Assembly (NCBI RefSeq): GCF_000003605.2 | Contig: NW_003110805.1 | Span: 1-64,000, forward strand | From: Saccoglossus kowalevskii | Lineage: Eukaryota > Hemichordata > Enteropneusta > Harrimaniidae | DNA: 64,000 nt | Direction: 5' to 3' | Part shown: piece after piece, positions 56,676-64,000 of the stretch | Numbering within the stretch: the first letter of the stretch is position 1 | Layout of the letters: each line of letters begins with the position of its first letter | Made by a program: the position numbers and the translations under genes | Notes under the pieces: model-generated | Told to the model about the DNA's origin: nothing | The model's database searches: none | The model's input: the letters and a program-made list of their open reading frames with translations, nothing else

Positions 56676-57298
56676 AACCACTTGAATAGTAAACAATCCC
56701 AATGAAATGGACAAACCACTTGAATAGTAAACAATCCAATGAAATGGGACAAACCACTTGAATAGTAAACAATCCAATGAAAATGGACAAACCACTTGAA
56801 TAGTATAGTAAACAATCCAATAAAATGGACAAACCACTTGAATAGTAAAAATCCAATGAAATGGACAAACCACTTGAATAGTAAACAATCCAATGAAATG
56901 GACAAACCACTTGAATAGTAAACAATCCAATGAAATGGACAAACCACTTGAATAGTAAACAATCCAATGAAATGGACAAACCACTTGAATAGTAAACAAT
57001 CCAATGAAATAGACAAACCACTTCAATAATCAACAATCCAATGAAATGGACAACGAACCACTTGAATAGTAAACAATCCAATGAAATGGACAAACCACTT
57101 GAATAGTAAACAATCCAATGAAATGAACAAACCACTTGAATAGTAAGCAATCCAATGAAATAGACAAACCACTTGAATAGTAAACAATCCAATGAAATGA
57201 ACAAACTACTTGAATAGTAAACAATCCAATGAAATAGACAAACCACTTGAATAGTAAACAATCCAATGAAATGGACAAACTACTTGAATAGTAAACAA

Positions 57299-57868
57299 TG
57301 TAATGAAATAGACAAACCACTTGAATAGTAAACAATCCAATGAAATGGACAAACCACTTGAATAGTAAACAATCCAATGAAATGGACAAACCACTTGAAA
57401 ATTAAACAATCCAATGAAATGGACAAACCACTTGAATAATAAACAATCCAATGAAATGGACAAACCACTTGAATGGTAAACAATCCAATGAAATGGACAA
57501 ACCACTTGAATAATAAGCAATCCAATGAAATAGACAAACCACTTGAACAGTAAACAATCCAATAAAATGGACAAACCACTTGAATGGTAAACAATCCAAT
57601 GAAATGAACAAACCACTTGAATAATAAGCAATCCAATGAAATAGACAAATCACTTGAACAGTAAACAATCCAATAAAATGGACAAACCACTTGAATAGTA
57701 AACAATCCAATGAAATGGACAAACCACTTAAATGGTAAACAATCCAATGAAATGGACAAACCACTTGAATAATAAGCAATCCAATGAAATAGACAAACCA
57801 CTTGAACAGTAAACAATCCAATGAAGTGGACAAACCACTTGAATAGTAAACAATCCAATGAAGTGGAC
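57299..57868 (+). repeat. Block A copy (569-bp canonical form)
   Basis: All landmark spacings equal the copies at 18600 and 36733. Like the 18600 copy it has AATAAAATGG after the first GAACAG. The ACTTAAATGG-TAAGC-GAACAG-AAGTGGAC part is repeated immediately downstream (see 57727-58242). Confidence 0.88.
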
Positions 57869-58242
57869 AAACCACTTGAATAGTAAACAATCCAATGAAA
57901 TGGACAAACCACTTGAATAGTAAAAATCCAATGAAGTGGACAAACCACTTGAATAGTAAACAATCCAATGAAATGGACAAACCACTTAAATGGTAAACAA
58001 TCCAATGAAATGGACAAACCACTTGAATAATAAGCAATCCAATGAAATAGACAAACCACTTGAACAGTAAACAATCCAATGAAGTGGACAAACCACTTGA
58101 ATAGTAAACAATCCAATGAAGTGGACAAACCACTTGAATAGTAAACAATCCAATGAAATGGACAAACCACTTGAATAGTAAAAATCCAATGAAGTGGACA
58201 AACCACTTGAATAGTAAACAATCCAATGAAATGGACAAACCA
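57727..58242 (+). repeat. 258-bp tandem duplication (seven monomers)
   Basis: ACTTAAATGG occurs at 57727 and again at 57985, a distance of 258 bp, equal to six 37-bp and one 36-bp monomers. Both units carry TAAGC, GAACAG, two AAGTGGAC, a plain monomer and an AAAAATCC/AAGTGGAC monomer in the same order. This is a very recent local duplication within a Block A tail. Confidence 0.87.
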
Positions 58243-59263
58243 CTTGAATAGTAAAAATCCAATGAAATGGACAAACCACTTGAATAGTAAACAATCCAAT
58301 GAAATTGACAAACCACTTGAATAGTAAACAATCCAATGAAATGGACAAACCACTTGAATAGTAAACAATCCAATGAAATGGACAAACCACTTGAATAGTA
58401 TACAATCCAATGAAATGGACAAACCACTTGAATAGTAAACAATCCAATGAAATGGACAAACCACTTGAATAGTATAGTAAACATTCCAATGAAATGGACA
58501 ACAAACCACTTGAATAGTAAACAATCCAATGAAATGGACAAACCACTTGAATAGTAAACAATCCAATGAAATGGACAAACCACTTGAATAGTAAACAATC
58601 CAATGAAATGGACAAACCACTTGAATAGTAAACAATCCAATGAAATGGACAAACCACTTGAATAGTATAGTAAACAATCCAATGAAATGGACTACAAACC
58701 ACTTGAATAGTAAAGAATCCAATGAAATGGACAAACCACTTGAATAGTAAACAATCCAATGAAATGGACAAACCTCTTGAATAATAAACAATCCAATGAA
58801 ATGGACAAACCACTTGAATAGTAAACAATCCAATGAAATGGACAAACCACTTGAATAGTAAACAATCCAATGAAATAGACAAACCACTTGAATAGTAAAC
58901 AATCCAATGAAATGGACAAACCACTTGAATAGTAAACAATCCAATGAAATAGACAAACCACTTGAATAGTAAACAATCCAATGAAATGGACAAACCACTT
59001 GAATAGTAAACAATCCAATGAAATAGACAAACCACTTGAATAATAAACAATCCAATGAAATGGACAAACCACTTGAATAGTATAGTAAACAATTCAATGA
59101 AATGGACAAACAACTTGAATAGTAAAAATCCAATGAAATGGACAAACCACTTGAATAGTAAACAATCCAATGAAATGGACAAACCACTTGAATAGTAAAC
59201 AATCCAATGAAATAGACAAACCACTTGAATAGTAAACAATCCAATGAAAGGGACAAACCACTT

Positions 59264-59417
59264 GAAGAGTAAACAATCCAATGAAATAGACAAACCACTT
59301 CAATAATCAACAATCCAATGAAATGGACAACAAACCACTTGAATAGTAAACAATCCAATGAAATGGACAAACCACTTGAATTGTAAAAATCCAATGAAAT
59401 GGACAAGCCACTAGAAT
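59264..59417 (+). repeat. Block B copy 8
   Basis: GAAGAG at 59264, CAATAATCAAC at 59301, CTAGAAT at 59411, with TCAATG 207 bp upstream at 59094. The GAAAGGGAC monomer at about 59243 pairs it with the copy at 21554. Confidence 0.84.
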
Positions 59418-59599
59418 AGTAAACAATCCAATGAAATAGACAAACCACTTGAATAGTAAACAATCCAATGAAATGAACAAACCACTTGAATAGTAAACAA
59501 TCCAATGAAATAGACAAACCACTTGAATAATAAACAATCCAATGAAATGGACAAACCACTTGAATAGTAAACAATCCAATGAAATAGAAAAAACACTTG

Positions 59600-60487
59600 A
59601 ATAGTAAACAATCCAATGAAATGAACAAACCACTTGAATAGTAAACAATCCAATGAAATGAACAAACCACTTGAATAGTAAACAATCCAATGAAATAGAC
59701 AAACCACTTGAATAGTAAACAATCCAATGAAATGAACAAACTACTTGAATAGTAAACAATCCAATGAAATAGACAAACCACTTGAATAGTAAACAATCCA
59801 ATGAAATGGACAAACTACTTGAATAGTAAACAATGTAATGAAATAGACAAACCACTTGAATAGTAAACAATCCAATGAAATGGACAAACCACTTGAATAG
59901 TATAGTAAACAATCCATGAAATGGACAAACAACTTGAATAGTAAACAATCCAATGAAATGGACAAACCACTTGAATAATAAACAATCCAATGAAATAGAC
60001 AAACCACTTGAATAATAAACAATCCAATGAAATGGACAAACCACTTGAATAGTATAGTAAACAATCCAATGAAATGGACAAACCACTTGAATAGTAAAAA
60101 TCCAATGAAATAGACAAACCACTTGAATAGTAAAAATCCAATGAAGTGGACAAACCACTTGAATAGTAAACATTCCAATGAAGTGGACAAACCACTTGAA
60201 TAGTAAACAATCCAATGAAGTGGACAAACCACTTGAATAGTAAACAATCCAATGAAATGGACAAACCACTTGAATAGTCAAAATCCAATGAAATGGACAA
60301 GCCACTTGAATAGTAAACAATCCAATGAAGTGGACAAACCACTTGAATAGTAAACAATCCAATGAAGTGGACAAACCACTTGAATAGTAAACAATCCAAT
60401 GAAATGGACAAACCACTTGAATAGTAAAAATCCAATGAAATGGACAAACCAGTTGAATAGTAAACAATCCAATGAAATTGACAAACC
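59600..60487 (+). repeat. Mosaic segment joining two donors
   Basis: GTAATG at 59834 and TATAG at 59900 match 43704 and 43770 at an offset of 16,130 bp. From 59900 to 60487 the sequence matches 48016-48603 at an offset of 11,884 bp. The two relationships overlap between 59900 and about 60140. This stretch therefore looks like a recombinant of two array regions, or the ancestor of both. Confidence 0.8.
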
Positions 60488-61248
60488 ACTTGAATAGTAA
60501 ACAATCCAATGAAATGGACAAACCACTTGAATAGTAAACAATCCAATGAAATGGACAAACCAGTTGAATAGTAAACAATCCAATGAAATGGACAAACCAC
60601 TTGAATAGTAAACAATCCAATGAAATGGACAAACCACTTGAATAGTAAACAATCCAATGAAATGGACAAACCACTTGAATAGTATAGTAAACAATCCAAT
60701 AAAATGGACAAACCACTTGAATAGTAAAAATCCAATGAAATGGACAAACCACTTGAATAGTAAACAATCCAATGAAATGGACAAACCACTTGAATAGTAA
60801 ACAATCCAATGAAATGGACAAACCACTTGAATAGTAAACAATCTAATGAAATGGACAAACCACTTGAATAGTAAACAATCCAATGAAATGGACAAACCAC
60901 TTGAATAGTAAACAATCCAATGAAATAGACAAACCACTTGAATAGTAAACAATCCAATGAAATGGACAAACCACTTGAATAGTAAACAATCCAATGAAAT
61001 GAACAAACCACTTGAATAGTAAACAATCCAATGAAATAGACAAACCACTTGAATAGTAAACAATCCAATGAAATGAACAAACTACTTGAATAGTAAACAA
61101 TCCAATGAAATAGACAAACCACTTGAATAGTAAACAATCCAATGAAATGGACAAACTACTTGAATAGTAAACAATGTAATGAAATAGACAAACCACTTGA
61201 ATAGTAAACAATCCAATGAAATGGACAAACTACTTGAATAGTAAACAA

Positions 61249-61600
61249 TGTAATGAAATAGACAAACCACTTGAATAGTAAACAATCCAATGAAATGGAC
61301 AAACCACTTGAATAGTAAACAATCCAATGAAATGGACAAACCACTTGAAAATTAAACAATCCAATGAAATGGACAAACCACTTGAATAATAAACAATCCA
61401 ATGAAATGGACAAACCACTTGAATGGTAAACAATCCAATGAAATGGACAAACCACTTGAATAATAAGCAATCCAATGAAATAGACAAACCACTTGAACAG
61501 TAAACAATCCTATGAAATGGACAACAAACCACTTGAATGGTAAACAATCCAATGAAATGAACAAACCACTTGAATAGTAAGCAATCCAATGAAATGGACA
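61249..61600 (+). repeat. Block A partial copy
   Basis: GTAATG at 61249 (with a tandem twin 74 bp upstream at 61175), GAAAATT at 61347, then GAATAATAAAC, GAATGGT, TAAGC and GAACAG. From about 61511 the order continues with changed monomers (CCTATG, GACAACAAACC, GAATAGTAAGC) and then leaves Block A for a segment related to 29.6 kb. Confidence 0.78.
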
Positions 61601-61616
61601 AATCACTTGAATAGTA

Positions 61617-61962
61617 AACAATCCAATGAAATATACAAACCACTTGAATAATAAACAATCCAATGAAATGGACAAACCACTTGAATAGTAAACAATCCAT
61701 TGAAATGGACAAATCACTTTAATAGTAAACAATCCAATGAAATGGACAAACCACTTGAATAGTAAACAATCCAATGAAATGGACAAACCACTTGAATAGT
61801 ATAGTAAACAATCCAATGAAATGGACAACAAACCACTTGAATAGTAAACAATCCAATGAAATGGACAAACCACTTGAATAGTAAACAATCCAATGAAATA
61901 GACAAACCACTTGAATAGTAAACAATCCAATGAAGTGGACAAACTACTTGAATAGTAAACTA
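61617..61962 (+). repeat. Third copy of the triplicated segment (offset 32,017)
   Basis: CCATTG at 61698 and the AAGTGGACAAACTAC monomer near 61933 are each 32,017 bp after their counterparts near 29.7-29.9 kb. AATATACAAACC at the start is shared with 29.6 kb but not with 56.2 kb. The copy ends two monomers earlier than the others, again at a degenerate CCATGGAATGGAA monomer. Confidence 0.86.
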
Positions 61963-62014
61963 TCCATGGAATGGAACAAGACACTTGGAAACATCAATCC
62001 AATGAAATGGACAA
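61963..62014. other. Degenerate monomer related to the one at 56.63 kb
   Basis: CCATGGAATGGAA is shared exactly with 56.63 kb, followed by CAAGACACTTGG and AAACATC against GAAGACCTTTTG and ATACATC there. It can be aligned to one 37-bp monomer with several substitutions and small gaps. It ends the third copy of the triplicated segment and is followed by one nearly normal monomer. Confidence 0.7.
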
Positions 62015-62050
62015 ACCTGTTGAATGTGTGAAATGTTTGAACTCACATTT
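62015..62050. other. Short stretch without clear satellite similarity
   Basis: Between ACAAACC and ACTTGAATAATAAGC lie about 30 bases, including GTGTGAAATGTTTGAAC and TCACATTT, that I cannot align convincingly to the monomer. A 5-bp inverted pair (TGTGA/TCACA) flanks its centre. No flanking target-site duplication is evident. Confidence 0.6.
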
Positions 62051-63421
62051 ACTTGAATAATAAGCAATCCAATGAAATGGACAAACCACTTGAACAGTAA
62101 ACAATCCAATGAAATGGACAAACCACTTGAATAGTAAACAATCCAATGAAGTGGACAAACCACTTGAATAGTAAACAATCCAATGAAATGGACAAACCAC
62201 TTGAATAGTAAAAATCCAATGAAGTGGACAAACCACTTGAATAGTAAACAATCCAATGAAATGGACAAACCACTTGAATAGTAAAAATCCAATGAAATGG
62301 ACAAACCACTTGAATAGTAAACAATCCAATGAAATTGACAAACCACTTGAATAGTAAACAATCCAATGAAATGGACAAACCACTTGAATAGTAAACAATC
62401 CAATGAAATGGACAAACCACTTGAATAGTATACAATCCAATGAAATAGACAAACCACTTGAACAGTAAACAATCCAATAAAATGGACAAACCACTTGAAT
62501 GGTAAACAATCCAATGAAATGAACAAACCACTTGAATAATAAACAATCCAATGAAATGGACAAACCACTTGAATAGTAAAAATCCAATGAAATGGACAAA
62601 CCACTTGAATAGTAAACAATCCAATGAAATTGACAAACCACTTGAATAGTAAAAATCCAATGAAATGGACAAACCACTTGAATAGTAAACAATCCAATGA
62701 AATTGACAAACCACTTGAATAGTAAACAATCCAATGAAATAGACAAACCACTTGAACAGTAAACAATCCAATAAAATGGACAAACCACTTGAATAGTAAA
62801 CAATCCAATGAAGTGGACAAACCACTTGAATAGTAAACAATCCAATGAAATGGACAAACCACTTGAATAGTAAAAATCCAATGAAGTGGACAAACCACTT
62901 GAATAGTAAACAATCCAATGAAATGGACAAACCACTTGAATAGTAAAAATCCAATGAAATGGACAAACCACTTGAATAGTAAACAATCCAATGAAATTGA
63001 CAAACCACTTGAATAGTAAACAATCCAATGAAATGGACAAACCACTTGAATAGTAAACAATCCAATGAAATGGACAAACCACTTGAATAGTAAACAATCC
63101 AATGAAATGGACAAACCACTTGAATAGTAAACAATCCAATGAAATGGACAAACCACTTGAATAGTAAACAATCCAATGAAATGGACAAACCACTTGAATA
63201 GTATAGTAAACAATCCAATAAAATGGACAAACCACTTGAATAGTAAAAATCCAATGAAATGGACAAACCACTTGAATAGTAAACAATCCAATGAAATGGA
63301 CAAACCACTTGAATAGTAAACAATCCAATGAAATGGACAAACCACTTGAATAGTAAACAATCCAATGAAATGGACAAACCACTTGAATAGTAAACAATCC
63401 AATGAAATAGACAAACCACTT

Positions 63422-63538
63422 CAATAATCAACAATCCAATGAAATGGACAACGAACCACTTGAATAGTAAACAATCCAATGAAATGGACAAACCACTTGA
63501 ATTGTAAAAATCCAATGAAATGGACAAGCCACTAGAAT
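63422..63538 (+). repeat. Block B copy 9
   Basis: CAATAATCAAC at 63422, the GACAACGAACC form, GAATTG, and CTAGAAT at 63532. It follows an AAATAGAC monomer, and TATAG lies 221 bp upstream at 63201, as at 19515-19736 and 56803-57024. Those two sites have CAATAATCAAC but lack GAATTG/CTAGAAT, so this copy joins two block types. Confidence 0.83.
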
Positions 63539-63769
63539 AGTAAACAATCCAATGAAATAGACAAACCACTTGAATAGTAAACAATCCAATGAAATGAACA
63601 AACCACTTGAATAGTAAACAATCCAATGAAATAGACAAACCACTTCAATAATAAACAATCAAATGAAATGGACAAACCACTTGAATAGTAAACAATCCAA
63701 TGAAATGGACAAACCACTTGAATAGTAAACAATCCAATGAAATTGACAAACCACTTGAATAGTAAACAA

Positions 63770-64000
63770 TGTAATGAAATGGACAAACCACTTGAATAGT
63801 AAACAATCCAATGAAATGGACAAACCACTTGAATAGTAAACAATCCAATGAAATGGACAAACCACTTGAAAATTAAACAATCCAATGAAATGGACAAACC
63901 ACTTGAATAATAAACAATCCAATGAAATGGACAAACCACTTGAATGGTAAACAATCCAATGAAATGGACAAACCACTTGAATAATAAGCAATCCAATGAA
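63770..64000 (+). repeat. Block A copy cut by the window end
   Basis: GTAATG at 63770 and GAAAATT at 63868 have the standard 98-bp spacing. GAATAATAAAC, GAATGGT and TAAGC follow, and the window then stops mid-monomer. Confidence 0.85.

Larger units (their letters stand above)
1..64000 (+). repeat. 37-bp tandem satellite array filling the window
   Basis: A 37-bp unit is repeated head to tail throughout. Its fixed parts, in order, are AACAATCCAATG, AAATGGAC, AAACCACTTG and AATAGTA; 8159-8195 is a clean example. About 1,700 copies fit the window and none was seen inverted. Composition of the unit is A18 C7 G5 T7. Common substitutions are AAATAGAC, AAGTGGAC, AAATGAAC, AAATTGAC, ACAAGCCAC, AACATTCC, AATAATAAAC and AATAAAATGG. 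Common length variants are 36 bp (AAAAATCC, or TAGAAACAATCC), 40 bp (GACAACAAACC) and 42 bp (AATAGTATAGTAAAC, a 5-bp duplication). Neighbouring copies are usually at least 90% alike by eye. The array runs off both ends. I do not recognise the family. The tandem organisation is certain; the chromosomal location is inference. Confidence 0.99.

Noticed and set aside
1-64000. CRISPR array
   Set aside because: The repeats abut each other with no unique spacers, and the unit is continuous without a leader or cas genes.
1-64000. Telomeric repeat or centromere-type CENP-B box
   Set aside because: The 37-bp unit does not contain a TTAGGG-like short repeat or the TTCG...CGGG core of the CENP-B box.
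1-64000. A regular genome-wide higher-order repeat with one fixed period
   Set aside because: Distances between Block A, B and D copies vary widely (for example 1,821, 5,460, 10,852 and 9,961 bp between Block A copies), so only local higher-order units such as the 294-bp one are supported.

Overview
The whole 64 kb window is one uninterrupted satellite DNA array. A 37-bp monomer (canonical example 8159-8195, starting AACAATCCAATG and ending ACCACTTGAATAGTA) is repeated head to tail from the first base to the last, roughly 1,700 times. Every copy read has the same orientation and neither edge of the array is present. I found no gene, RNA gene, CRISPR array, origin or recognisable transposon. 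The monomer is about 32% GC and strongly strand-biased (18 A against 7 T), and its consensus has no CpG. Such an array points to a eukaryotic chromosome (centromeric, pericentromeric, subtelomeric or sex-chromosome heterochromatin). The species cannot be read from the sequence, and I do not recognise the satellite family. Very long reading frames run on the minus strand, up to 1,815 codons. They arise because the reverse complement of the monomer has no stop codon in any frame; they are not genes. Layout: the array is not a simple homogeneous ladder. Diagnostic variant monomers recur in fixed order and spacing and define blocks that have been copied around the array. Block A (about 570 bp, full or partial, 11 main copies from 9.0 to 64.0 kb) begins with a GTAATG monomer followed 98 bp later by a GAAAATT monomer. 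Block B (about 110-150 bp, 9 copies from 5.7 to 63.5 kb) pairs CAATAATCAAC with CTAGAAT exactly 110 bp later. Block D (about 600 bp) lies at 17.4, 29.5, 39.5 and 40.5 kb, the last two as a 931-bp tandem pair. A 294-bp, eight-monomer higher-order unit is present once at 13.0 kb and twice in tandem at 41.6 kb, inside two related segments 28,615 bp apart. Other copied segments share constant offsets of 26,568, 32,017, 11,884, 16,130 and 4,769 bp. Irregular places: an AT-rich interruption at 1.46 kb; islands of strongly diverged monomers at 55.4-56.2 kb; two related degenerate monomers at 56.63 and 61.96 kb that end copies of the same duplicated segment; a short non-satellite stretch at 62.02 kb; and several clusters of single-base deletions or insertions (for example 13.62-13.79 kb) that may be real decay or assembly error. 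Together these suggest turnover by repeated block duplication and unequal exchange at several scales, from 74 bp to over 1 kb.
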